11,982 nucleotides of DNA from Lachnospiraceae bacterium UBA7076 (lineage in GTDB: Bacteria > Bacillota > Clostridia > Lachnospirales > Lachnospiraceae), in the NCBI GenBank assembly GCA_002493625.1, contig DKZK01000009.1, positions 72,186-84,167 on the forward strand. Direction: 5' to 3'. A model generated the notes under the pieces. That model was given only the letters and a program-made list of their open reading frames with translations, was not told the origin of the DNA and did not search any database. The position numbers were made by a program, and so were the translations under genes. Shown here piece after piece: positions 1 to 6,024 of this stretch (position 1 is its first letter; every line of letters begins with the position of its first letter).

Positions 1-1
1 A

Positions 2-187
2 GAACGGGCGTACACTACCGGCGATTTTCCGGTTGATATAACTTATTCCGGCACATATAAATATGATGGAAAAACCATTGAATTTCAAAGTGATGACGGA
101 ATGTCATATTCTTTTGAAGTATCCTTTGACGGGGATGATATGATACTTACTCATGAGGGATATGAAAACAGATATTCAAAGAAATAA
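2..187 (+). CDS. C-terminal fragment of a beta-rich hypothetical protein
   Basis: An open frame runs from the left edge (frame 2) for 61 codons to a TAA at 185-187; the start lies outside the window. The fragment alternates short beta-strand-like segments with Gly/Asp turns (GTYKYDGKTIEF, then SFEVSFDGDDMIL) and ends in a basic YSKK tail. This pattern is common at the C-terminus of small secreted proteins or lipoproteins of Clostridia, where a lipocalin-like or DUF5640-like barrel is often predicted. No catalytic motif is visible, and I do not recognise a specific family. A signal peptide cannot be judged because the N-terminus is missing. No clear intrinsic terminator follows the stop. Confidence 0.6.
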   Translation, partial: ERAYTTGDFPVDITYSGTYKYDGKTIEFQSDDGMSYSFEVSFDGDDMILTHEGYENRYSKK

Positions 188-403
188 AACAGAAGGTATA
201 AGGATAAAAAAATTCGGCAAATCAAAAATTTATCAAAAAAGTGTTTATAGAAGCTGTAGATTTAAGATGGTACAAAATGTCAATACTGTAATATGTGGTT
301 TTACAATAGGAAGCTACATAGGGAATTGTGAAACTATGTTTCAGAAATAAGGAGTTTCGCAAATGCCTAATATCATGCCATAGCTTGAAGGGATTGACAT
401 ATC
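188..403. other. AT-rich intergenic stretch before the DUF1622 gene
   Basis: This stretch of about 215 bases has no convincing gene. An open frame at 153-350 overlaps the preceding coding end in another frame and has an unconvincing, basic composition. Near its right end are a perfect inverted repeat (329-343) and a well-spaced AAGGAG followed by ATG at 363 that encodes only six residues before TAG at 381-383. I see no near-consensus sigma-A promoter. Confidence 0.4.
329..343. promoter_or_regulatory. inverted repeat TGAAAC-N3-GTTTCA, possible operator
   Basis: The sequence TGAAAC TAT GTTTCA is a perfect 6-bp palindrome with a 3-nt centre, about 60 bp upstream of the DUF1622 start. Its size and symmetry suit a dimeric repressor, but no particular regulator is indicated. 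It could also arise by chance in AT-rich DNA. Confidence 0.25.
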
Positions 404-721
404 TTGGAATTTTTGAATCATATTTTAGAGTATATTGTTGAAATTGGAATACTTCTCTTTGAATTTGTTGGAGTGGGCGTTATCATTTTAACATGTGTCG
501 TAAGCGTATATAAATGTGTGGGAAGAAAACCGGACACACGAATATATCTTGCCAAGGGCTTTGCCATGGGACTGGAGTTTAAGCTTGGAAGTGAAATTCT
601 GAGAACCGTAGTTGTGCGCGAATGGAAGGAAATTGCCATTGTTGCAGGAATCATTATACTTCGCGCGGCGCTTACCTTTTTAATTCATTGGGAAATCAGG
701 CAGGAGGAAGGGCTTTCATAG
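404..721 (+). CDS. DUF1622 family small membrane protein
   Basis: This 105-residue protein has two hydrophobic segments, about residues 11-38 and 75-98. A cytoplasm-like basic loop (GRKPDTRIYLAKG) and the central block LEFKLGSEILRTVV lie between them. The order of helix, LxFxLGxEIL block, REW, then an IILRxALTFxIxWE helix matches my memory of the DUF1622 family (PF07784), integral membrane proteins of unknown function. Length is close to the family norm of about 110-120. The start is a TTG at 404, because an in-frame TGA sits at 395-397 and no ATG is available nearby; a GAAGGG motif lies 11 nt upstream. The gene converges on the glycosyltransferase gene, 25 nt away, with no obvious terminator between them. 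Function is unknown. Confidence 0.75.
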   Translation: MEFLNHILEYIVEIGILLFEFVGVGVIILTCVVSVYKCVGRKPDTRIYLAKGFAMGLEFKLGSEILRTVVVREWKEIAIVAGIIILRAALTFLIHWEIRQEEGLS

Positions 722-726
722 GATAA

Positions 727-753
727 CTGCTTACACTGATATCTGCTTACACT
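727..753. repeat. short direct repeat at a convergent gene junction
   Basis: The 11-mer CTGCTTACACT occurs at 727-737 and again at 743-753, a 16-bp period, between the DUF1622 stop and the end of the minus-strand glycosyltransferase gene. The right copy contains the last sense codon and stop of the glycosyltransferase (GTG TAA on the minus strand). This looks like a small tandem duplication. It does not form a terminator hairpin. Confidence 0.6.
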
Positions 754-1919
754 AACCCGCATATTTTAAACATTTCCTGCAGCTTTACATCATAGCTGTG
801 AAATTCCTTTACCTTATCATGTCCGTTTTTTGCAATCTGACGTCTCTCGTCATCATGCTTAAGGTAATAGTCAATTTTGTCAAGCAAATCAGGGATACTG
901 TCATAAAGTACAATATCCTCGTCAGGGATAAAATGTTCCGGAATTTCAGCCTGATAATTTGAAATGACAAAGCCGCCTGCTCCCAGAAGGTCAAAGATTC
1001 GGAGAGGTAGTCCTGTTCTGATTGGGCGGTTTGTCATGTTGAGATTTATTTTACTGCATTTTATTATCTGCGGCATCATGGTATCTGAGTCTGCACCGCC
1101 ACGGTTGTGTATGTTCGGTATCATAGATGTATCACTTAATGTCCATAAATCCATGTCAAAGTGCTCGCTTATGGCAGTAAGGGTGCGGATGCGCTCCTGT
1201 TCCGTGCATTTGTAGCCTATGTAGGTGTCGGCAATGATACCCTTGACATCCTCTGTATAATCCTCGCCCAGTGTATACCAGCCGGCATGTTTTTTAAATT
1301 CCATTGCAAATTCATCTGTTAATGAATCCTCGATAAAATTGTAGCCGTATACATTCAGCTGCGCATTTATTAATCCGTCCACATATCCGCGGACGTAGTC
1401 AGGCAAATCCTTTTCTATAAAGTTGTATTTGCACTTTTCTGAATAAAGCGAGCCCACAAAGGAAATGTCGCAGTCATACATTTTATGCTCCTCAGGCGTG
1501 ACCCTTATGCTGTCCCATGTGGGAATGTCACAGCCCAAAGGCATGTGAAAAATATTATCAGGATTGAGGGGCAGAAATTTTTCCGTCTGCATCCTGTCCA
1601 GAAGGAATATACGGTTTGTAGGCAGGGAAATTGTTTCCGAATATAACATAAAGCTCGGACAGTCTACCGTCCATGAAATGTAGGGTATTTTAAAGACCTT
1701 GCATCCCCGGGCAATAATCGGTTGAAAGTTTACCGAAAAAACACAGTCAATATCCGGAGCCTCCTTGATTATGTCTGCAAGCTCATGAAGATAGTCCGTA
1801 TCATAATCAGAGCTTAAGGGCGTCTTGTCAAAGGAAATGAAATCATATCCAAGACGCTTTATTGCATTTGTTATTCCGATTTCACATATGCTGTTCCATC
1901 TGCAAAATAATATTTTCAT
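747..1919 (-). CDS. DUF3880/CgeB-like glycosyltransferase (GT-B fold)
   Basis: This 390-residue protein is cytosolic, with no signal peptide or membrane segment. The N-terminal half (about 1-140) has the MKILFCRWNS opening and an ISWTVDCPSF segment, resembling the DUF3880 domain found ahead of CgeB-like transferases. The C-terminal part (about 265-385) matches the Glyco_trans_1_2 type: KINLNM at 290-295, GLPLRIFDLLGAGGFVISNY at 303-322, then ELDDI-like spacing and a helical end containing HDDERRQIAKNGHDKV. In GT-B enzymes the Arg/Glu/Gly region around 300-325 contacts the nucleotide sugar. The acceptor cannot be told; relatives act on spore coat, cell-surface glycans or flagellin. The ATG is preceded by GAGGAG at 6-nt spacing. 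The gene lies 46 nt downstream of rpiB and may be read from the same transcript. Confidence 0.8.
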   Translation of the reverse strand: MKILFCRWNSICEIGITNAIKRLGYDFISFDKTPLSSDYDTDYLHELADIIKEAPDIDCVFSVNFQPIIARGCKVFKIPYISWTVDCPSFMLYSETISLPTNRIFLLDRMQTEKFLPLNPDNIFHMPLGCDIPTWDSIRVTPEEHKMYDCDISFVGSLYSEKCKYNFIEKDLPDYVRGYVDGLINAQLNVYGYNFIEDSLTDEFAMEFKKHAGWYTLGEDYTEDVKGIIADTYIGYKCTEQERIRTLTAISEHFDMDLWTLSDTSMIPNIHNRGGADSDTMMPQIIKCSKINLNMTNRPIRTGLPLRIFDLLGAGGFVISNYQAEIPEHFIPDEDIVLYDSIPDLLDKIDYYLKHDDERRQIAKNGHDKVKEFHSYDVKLQEMFKICGLV

Positions 1920-1965
1920 AGGTAACTCCTCAATAATATCTGTATTTTATCCTGTTTTAATCTCT

Positions 1966-2391
1966 TTAAGAAAACATGCTGATTCTTCGGATATGTCTTT
2001 CATCTTCGGAAAAAGGCGTGTCGATAAAAGTGTCCACAAGCATAAGAGCAAGTCCCGCGCCGAGCGTTCTTGCTCCGAGGCAGAGGATATTTGCGTTGTT
2101 GTGTTCCTTTGTCGCCTTTGCGGAAAAACAGTCTGAGCAGGCGGCTGCCCGTATGCCATCGACCTTATTTGCCGCCATTGACATCCCTATGCCCGTTCCG
2201 CATATAAGTATTCCAAGCTCGCAGTCTCCGCCTGAAACCTCCTCGGCAACCGCTTTTGCATAAACGGGATAATCGCATGACGCTGCGCTGTCACAGCCCA
2301 TATCCTTAAATGGGATTCCTCTTTCCGTCAGGTGCTTCATAATTTCCTTTTTCAATTCATATCCGCCGTGGTCACATCCGATTGCTATCAT
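1966..2391 (-). CDS. rpiB: ribose-5-phosphate isomerase B
   Basis: This 141-residue protein interconverts ribose 5-phosphate and ribulose 5-phosphate in the pentose phosphate pathway (LacAB/RpiB family, cytosolic). Visible hallmarks are CDHGG at residues 6-10, the catalytic cysteine and anion-hole loop ICGTGIGMSMAANK at 63-76 with Cys64, HNNANILCLGAR at 97-108 with the catalytic His97, and a C-terminal RHIRRI-like helix. Length is typical (about 140-150). The ATG has a GGAGG 11 nt upstream, a longish gap; an out-of-frame ATG lies between the two, and an in-frame TGA rules out a longer form. It lies 33 nt downstream of the Sua5-type gene on the same strand, suggesting co-transcription. Allose-6-phosphate isomerase activity is a known side activity of the family and cannot be excluded. 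Confidence 0.96.
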   Translation of the reverse strand: MIAIGCDHGGYELKKEIMKHLTERGIPFKDMGCDSAASCDYPVYAKAVAEEVSGGDCELGILICGTGIGMSMAANKVDGIRAAACSDCFSAKATKEHNNANILCLGARTLGAGLALMLVDTFIDTPFSEDERHIRRISMFS

Positions 2392-2424
2392 ATATCATTT
2401 ATCCTCCAAGCATTATAATCTAAC

Positions 2425-3552
2425 TTAAACTTTTATTACTCTCTGTCCCGCCGCTTTGAGCAGCCGGTTCATTATGGCGTTTCCGAGCTTTCCCCGATTA
2501 AACGCCTCACTGTAAATGTAATCGGCTCCGATATCATCACATTCACGTAAAATGCCGTACAGCTTTGCGGCTATGGTTTCACCGCTTGCTGCCTCGCCTG
2601 CAATTAAAATATTTTCACAGTTATATAAATGCGCATTTTCGGCGGAGGCTATAACGGCGGTCTTGAATCCCTGCTGTTTTTTTTCTGCTATGAGGGCGTT
2701 TATTTTTTTTGCCACGGAAAGCCGTGTGATATAGCTGTGCGCTGACCCATGATTTTGATGGGAATGTTCGCTTGCGCTGTTATCAGGTGTGTCGGTTTCC
2801 TCCGCAGCTTCTACAATGGTTAGCTCGCCTTTTGGGGCGTAATGTGTATATTTCATGCCGGGGGCTTTGGGTTTTATATCAGAAATACTGTCTGTAAGCG
2901 ATTTGTCCACGGTAACTGCTCCGACTATATTTTCAAGCATGGCTTTTGTTATAAAGCCGGGTCTTAAAATCATGGGAACATCACCTGTCATGTCAACAAT
3001 CGTGGATTCTATGCCTATACCCACGGCGCCGCCGTCAAGTATCATATCAATCCTGCCCTTCATGTCGTTTATTACATGGTCCGCTGTGGTTGGGGACGGT
3101 CTTCCCGAGATATTGGCGCTTGGCGCGGCTATATAAAGCTGGGACTGCCTTATCATGTCAAGGGCGGCAGGATGTGAGGGCATGCGTATTGCAACAGTGT
3201 CGAGCCCGCCCGTGGTTTCCCGTGGAACAATGTCCTTTTTGGGAAGTATAATGGTAAGAGGACCCGGCCAAAATGCCTCCATTAGCATAACCGCTTTTTT
3301 GGGAACATGTGACGCCAGCTTAAATACTGCATAAGTATCGGCAATATGGACAATAAGGGGATTGTCGCTTGGACGTCCCTTTGCCGCATATATTTTAGTT
3401 GAAGCCTCAGGGTTTAACGCATCTGCGCCGAGACCGTATACCGTCTCAGTTGGAAAAGCCACAAGACCGCCTTTTCTAAGAGTGACAGCCGCTTTTGAAA
3501 TTGCCCCTTTTTCATCACAATTCATAATGATTGTGTTTATATTTTCATTCAT
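2425..3552 (-). CDS. sua5: L-threonylcarbamoyladenylate synthase, Sua5/YwlC type
   Basis: This enzyme makes threonylcarbamoyl-AMP from threonine, bicarbonate and ATP, the first step of t6A modification of ANN-decoding tRNAs. The protein has 375 residues from the chosen start. The YrdC-like domain (about 10-205) carries FPTETVYGLGADA (33-45), KGRPSDNPL with Lys58 and Arg60, PSANISGRPSPT with Ser145 and Asn147, and ESTIVD. A PGMKYTHYAP linker (231-240) leads to the smaller Sua5 domain (to 375), so this is the two-domain Sua5 form, not the short TsaC. I chose the ATG at 3552 because AGGGAG lies 7 nt before it. A TTG at 3588 and an ATG at 3570 would add 12 or 6 residues not expected in the family. 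Residues 252-274 form a hydrophilic Ser/His/Asp-rich insert in the C-terminal domain. Confidence 0.95.
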   Translation of the reverse strand: MNENINTIIMNCDEKGAISKAAVTLRKGGLVAFPTETVYGLGADALNPEASTKIYAAKGRPSDNPLIVHIADTYAVFKLASHVPKKAVMLMEAFWPGPLTIILPKKDIVPRETTGGLDTVAIRMPSHPAALDMIRQSQLYIAAPSANISGRPSPTTADHVINDMKGRIDMILDGGAVGIGIESTIVDMTGDVPMILRPGFITKAMLENIVGAVTVDKSLTDSISDIKPKAPGMKYTHYAPKGELTIVEAAEETDTPDNSASEHSHQNHGSAHSYITRLSVAKKINALIAEKKQQGFKTAVIASAENAHLYNCENILIAGEAASGETIAAKLYGILRECDDIGADYIYSEAFNRGKLGNAIMNRLLKAAGQRVIKV

Positions 3553-3691
3553 GTGTAAGCTCCCTGCCATATCAGGATGGTGCTGCAAATTACCGTAAGC
3601 TGTGTATCAATGGCTTCCCGGATGCCCTGCTTGTGATTTTGCCTGTATTTGTACAACGGATGTCTGTGAAAACAAAGTTTTACACATATAT

Positions 3692-3720
3692 ATTATAGAT
3701 ATATCAGAATGAATTTACAA
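3692..3720 (-). promoter_or_regulatory. sigma-A-type promoter for the sua5-rpiB group
   Basis: Read on the minus strand, TTGTAA (3720-3715) is followed by a 17-nt spacer and a perfect TATAAT (3697-3692). Transcription would start near 3685, leaving a leader of about 130 nt before the sua5 ATG at 3552. This is inferred from consensus match and position only. Confidence 0.6.
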
Positions 3721-3799
3721 GACAAAATGCAACCATGTGAAAAATAAGTATAACAACTTTGACATATGGGGAACAATACAATAGTACAATCTGGCATTT

Positions 3800-3818
3800 A
3801 TGTGCAAAATATGCACAT
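3800..3818. promoter_or_regulatory. inverted repeat ATGTGCA-N5-TGCACAT, candidate operator
   Basis: The two 7-bp arms are perfectly complementary around a 5-nt centre. The repeat centre (3809) is about 61 bp upstream of the predicted atp transcription start, the usual place for a class I activator of the CRP/FNR type; the TGTGC/GCACA half-sites also look broadly like CRP-type half-sites. The identity of any bound protein is unknown. Confidence 0.4.
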
Positions 3819-3834
3819 TTTGGAATTAATTTTA

Positions 3835-3863
3835 TTGAAAAAAATGTTAATATCATTTATAAT
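3835..3863 (+). promoter_or_regulatory. sigma-A promoter of the atp operon
   Basis: TTGAAA (3835-3840), a 17-nt spacer and a perfect TATAAT (3858-3863) give a near-consensus promoter. The expected start is near 3870, about 32 nt before the atpZ ATG. A second perfect -35-like TTGACA lies upstream at 3759-3764 but lacks a good -10 at normal distance. Confidence 0.75.
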
Positions 3864-3901
3864 ATCCATTATCTGTGGGTGAAGAGTGGAGAAATTTGTC
3901 T

Positions 3902-4114
3902 ATGAAAAATAATGATAATCAGGTTTGGAAAATGCTGTTTCTCATCACGCAGATAGGATTTACAATGCTTACCACAATTTTTATCAGTATTGCCATCGGC
4001 TTTTTTCTCGGGAAATGGCTTGGGAAAAATCTTGTTGGATGGTTTATTGTAATTGGAGTTATCGCAGGCGTAAGGTCTGTGTATATCCTTATAAAAAAGT
4101 ATCTTGAAAAATAA
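3902..4114 (+). CDS. atpZ: AtpZ/AtpI family protein, first gene of the atp operon
   Basis: This 70-residue protein has two membrane helices, about residues 13-36 and 43-62, joined by GKWLGKN; the second contains GVIAGVRSVYILIKKY. This matches the AtpZ/AtpI family (PF09527), small hydrophobic proteins coded just before atpI in many Firmicutes. AtpZ and AtpI have been linked to divalent cation movement and to c-ring assembly or stability. The ATG at 3902 is preferred: GGAG lies 10 nt before it, while the GTG at 3875 would fall about five bases after the predicted transcription start with no room for a ribosome site. The atpI start follows 24 nt after the stop. Confidence 0.85.
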   Translation: MKNNDNQVWKMLFLITQIGFTMLTTIFISIAIGFFLGKWLGKNLVGWFIVIGVIAGVRSVYILIKKYLEK

Positions 4115-4138
4115 ATACAGTTTTCTATAGAGGGAGTT

Positions 4139-4798
4139 GTGAATCAGGTGGCTGCGCGAAGGGTTTTAATGCAACTTTATATAGGAATAGGCATGTATTT
4201 TGTGGCATTTGGCGTTCTTGGCGTCATATTTATGCGGCCCATATGGCTTTTTATTCTGTCACTTTTCGTTGGCTGCGCAGCAGCGTGTTTTATTGCATAC
4301 AACATGTATGATGTGCTTGACAGGGCGCTTGAGCTTGAAACGGGCAAGGCAAAGGGCTTTGTGACGGTAAGAAGCATGATAAGACTTGGAATATGTCTTG
4401 TACTTATGGCGGCAGGCATAATGGTGGACTGGGTATCCTTTGTGGGAGTTACTGTGGGTCTTCTCGGACTTAAGGTGTCAGCTTTCATGAATCCCCTTGT
4501 AAGAAAAATCACAGGGGATGCTGCAGTGGGGGGTTACGAGGATGCAGTCCCGGACGAGACGGAAGCGTCAGGTAACGAGACGAAAGTTTCAAGTAACAAT
4601 ATGGAAGCATCAAATGCTGACGAGGAAGCGTCAGATGACAATTTGGAAATGACAGGTAAGGAAATTACCGCAAAGGCAGTCGCAGAGCTTGGTGCAGGTA
4701 CGGAAGGTCATAATATGGATGATGACGAGTACGAGGACGAGCTTATAAAAAAATACTTCAAAAAATATACAGACAAATACAGAGACAGATATATGTAG
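4139..4798 (+). CDS. atpI: ATP synthase subunit I (AtpI) with a long acidic C-terminal tail
   Basis: Residues 1-125 hold four predicted membrane helices (about 12-31, 35-55, 79-95 and 99-117) in the arrangement of ATP-synt_I proteins (PF03899). These help assemble the c ring and are dispensable in several bacteria. Position between atpZ and atpB supports the call. The GTG at 4139 follows GAGG at 5-nt spacing; a GTG at 4148 is an alternative. The oddity is size: 219 residues instead of about 120-130. Residues 126-219 form a hydrophilic tail rich in Glu, Asp, Ser and Asn, with a degenerate 7-8-residue repeat (139-174, motif roughly E-A-S-x-N/D), and ending in an acidic patch DDDEYEDE followed by a basic-aromatic segment KKYFKKYTDKYRDRYM. 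No known domain is recognised in the tail. Confidence 0.85.
   Translation: MNQVAARRVLMQLYIGIGMYFVAFGVLGVIFMRPIWLFILSLFVGCAAACFIAYNMYDVLDRALELETGKAKGFVTVRSMIRLGICLVLMAAGIMVDWVSFVGVTVGLLGLKVSAFMNPLVRKITGDAAVGGYEDAVPDETEASGNETKVSSNNMEASNADEEASDDNLEMTGKEITAKAVAELGAGTEGHNMDDDEYEDELIKKYFKKYTDKYRDRYM
4553..4660 (+). repeat. degenerate 21-24-bp tandem repeat inside atpI
   Basis: Five successive units start at 4553, 4577, 4598, 4622 and 4643. They have 24, 21, 24, 21 and 18 bp and encode variants of E-A-S-G-N, K-V-S-S-N, E-A-S-N-A-D, E-A-S-D-D-N and E-M-T-G-K. Units stay in frame, so copy changes would lengthen or shorten the tail without breaking the gene. Confidence 0.5.
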
Positions 4799-4823
4799 AG
4801 CAGATGCTCTTTAATATATAAAA

Positions 4824-4918
4824 ACATATGTCCGGCGGCAAATCCGCCGGGACACGGCGTCAATCCATGAGCTTCCGATTTACAAAGTAAATGGGAACAT
4901 ATGCCGAAGGCAAATATG
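4824..4918 (+). other. cluster of three RNA hairpins between atpI and atpB
   Basis: The 155-nt gap between atpI and atpB is much longer than most gaps in this operon. It holds three stem-loops: a GC-rich one (GTCCGGCGG 4830-4838 with CCGCCGGGAC 4844-4853, one bulged G), ATTTAC-AAA-GTAAAT (4878-4892), and CATATGCC-GAA-GGCAAATATG (4898-4918, two bulged A). The first and third regions share the pattern ACATATG...GGCAAAT (4824-4843 and 4897-4915). No U-run follows, so these are not plain terminators. mRNA processing, stability control or a dispersed intergenic repeat are the possible roles. Confidence 0.5.
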
Positions 4919-4953
4919 GAATGGCTGATGTTTGAAGGAAGGAGGGTGAGTAT

Positions 4954-5700
4954 ATGATAAGTGGTGTAGCCACTGGAACCGGTCTGATACACATGGAAGA
5001 AGAAGCAAACATAGATTTCTTCATACATGAGCTCTATCCGATTGATTTCTTTGGGCATACGGTCTACATTACCACAACCCATGTATGTACCTTGATTGTA
5101 TTTGTCACCATTATACTGCTGGCAATAGCGGCAAGGAAAAGCGTCCTTAAAAAGACGGATAACCCCAGTCTTTTTGCTACAGGAACAGAGCTTGTCATAA
5201 ACACGCTGCTTAATTTTGTTGACAGTTCGATGGGAAAGTCGGGCAAAAAATACATCAATTATGTTGGTACGCTGTTTATATTTGTTTTCTTATCAAATAT
5301 ATCAGGATTATTTGGGCTCAGACCACCTACGGCAGATTACGGAACAACACTTTGTATTGCACTCATAACATTTGTGATGATACAGTATGCGGCTGTAAGA
5401 TATCAGAAGTGGGGCGCGGTAAAAGGCTTGTTTGAACCGATATTTCTGTTTTTCCCTATAAACGTAATCAGTGAAATTGCAACTCCTGTTTCACTTTCAC
5501 TTCGTCTGTACGGAAATATTCTCGCAGGAACGGTTATGATGGCGCTGTATTATGGTCTTATACCAATATTTTTCAAGTTCGGTATACCATCGGCATTACA
5601 CGTGTACTTTGATTTATTCTCAGGCGCAATACAGGCATATGTATTCTGTATGCTGACAATGGTATTTGTAGCTGACAAACGAAATGTTGATACTGCCTAG
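4954..5700 (+). CDS. atpB: ATP synthase Fo subunit a
   Basis: This 248-residue integral membrane protein forms the ion half-channels facing the c ring. Hydrophobic helices are visible around 42-61, 102-122, 130-148, 162-180, 186-205 and 218-240. The key motif SLSLRLYGNILAG (180-192) contains the essential Arg184 (E. coli Arg210), and GAIQAYVF contains Gln227 (E. coli Gln252). Residue 193 is Thr where E. coli has Glu219, and residue 220 is Asp at the alignment position of His245, so the polar pair is replaced. The ATG at 4954 has GGAGG 8 nt upstream. The extended N-terminus (IHMEEEANIDFFIHELYPIDFFGH) is typical of Clostridia. Confidence 0.97.
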   Translation: MISGVATGTGLIHMEEEANIDFFIHELYPIDFFGHTVYITTTHVCTLIVFVTIILLAIAARKSVLKKTDNPSLFATGTELVINTLLNFVDSSMGKSGKKYINYVGTLFIFVFLSNISGLFGLRPPTADYGTTLCIALITFVMIQYAAVRYQKWGAVKGLFEPIFLFFPINVISEIATPVSLSLRLYGNILAGTVMMALYYGLIPIFFKFGIPSALHVYFDLFSGAIQAYVFCMLTMVFVADKRNVDTA

Positions 5701-5726
5701 GAGGCAAAGCAAAATTCACATTAAAA

Positions 5727-5738
5727 CCCCGGAAGGGG
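5727..5738 (+). other. small hairpin with GGAA tetraloop upstream of atpE
   Basis: CCCC (5727-5730), GGAA and GGGG (5735-5738) can form a 4-bp stem closed by a GNRA-type tetraloop, 16 nt before the atpE ribosome binding site. In other bacteria the atpE leader raises translation of the c subunit, which is needed in many copies. A role here is inferred. Confidence 0.35.
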
Positions 5739-5766
5739 CAAAAATATAAAAATGGAGGAATGAAAA

Positions 5767-6024
5767 ATGAAGATAGAAATTGAAGGATTAATAGGCGCAT
5801 GCTCAGCAATAGGAGCAGGTCTTGCAGTTATTGCAGGTATCGGTCCTGGTATCGGTCAGGGAATTGCAGCAGGTTACGGTGCGTCAGCAGTTGGACGTAA
5901 TCCGGGAGCAAAGGGTGATATCATGTCAACCATGCTTCTTGGACAGGCTGTTGCAGAGACAACAGGTCTTTACGGACTCGTAGTTGCGCTTCTGCTTATG
6001 TTCCTTAAGCCTTTCGGTAAGTAG
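5767..6024 (+). CDS. atpE: ATP synthase Fo subunit c with Na+-binding signature
   Basis: This 85-residue hairpin of two membrane helices (about 7-38 and 53-80) forms the rotor ring. The polar loop is GRNPGAKGD. The ion-binding glutamate is Glu64 in the second helix (QAVAETTGLYG). The helix-1 sequence GIGPGIGQG carries Gln31, exactly 33 residues before Glu64. Val62, Thr65 and Thr66 complete the set. In Ilyobacter tartaricus, Gln32, Val63, Glu65, Ser66 and Thr67 bind Na+. Here the serine is a threonine, which is also seen in Na+-type c subunits. The protein is therefore predicted to bind Na+. The ATG has GGAGG 8 nt upstream, a strong site that suits a subunit made in excess. It lies 66 nt after atpB. 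Confidence 0.97.
   Translation: MKIEIEGLIGACSAIGAGLAVIAGIGPGIGQGIAAGYGASAVGRNPGAKGDIMSTMLLGQAVAETTGLYGLVVALLLMFLKPFGK

Noticed and set aside
153..350. 65-residue open frame after the left-edge partial gene
   Set aside because: It overlaps the coding end of the first gene, has no good ribosome site, and its product is a low-information basic sequence unlike a known family.
3759..3790. TTGACA as an additional atp promoter
   Set aside because: The -35 is perfect, but TACAAT boxes lie at spacings of 12 or 20, and the 17-nt position has only TAGTAC; the promoter at 3835-3863 is much better.
4828..4890. 20-codon frame with SGGKSAGT that resembles a nucleotide-binding loop
   Set aside because: There is no ribosome binding site, the motif is produced by the GC-rich hairpin arm, and the frame is too short for a P-loop domain.
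4708..5082. Minus-strand 124-codon frame across the atpI-atpB junction
   Set aside because: It overlaps two real genes in antisense and has no family-like sequence.
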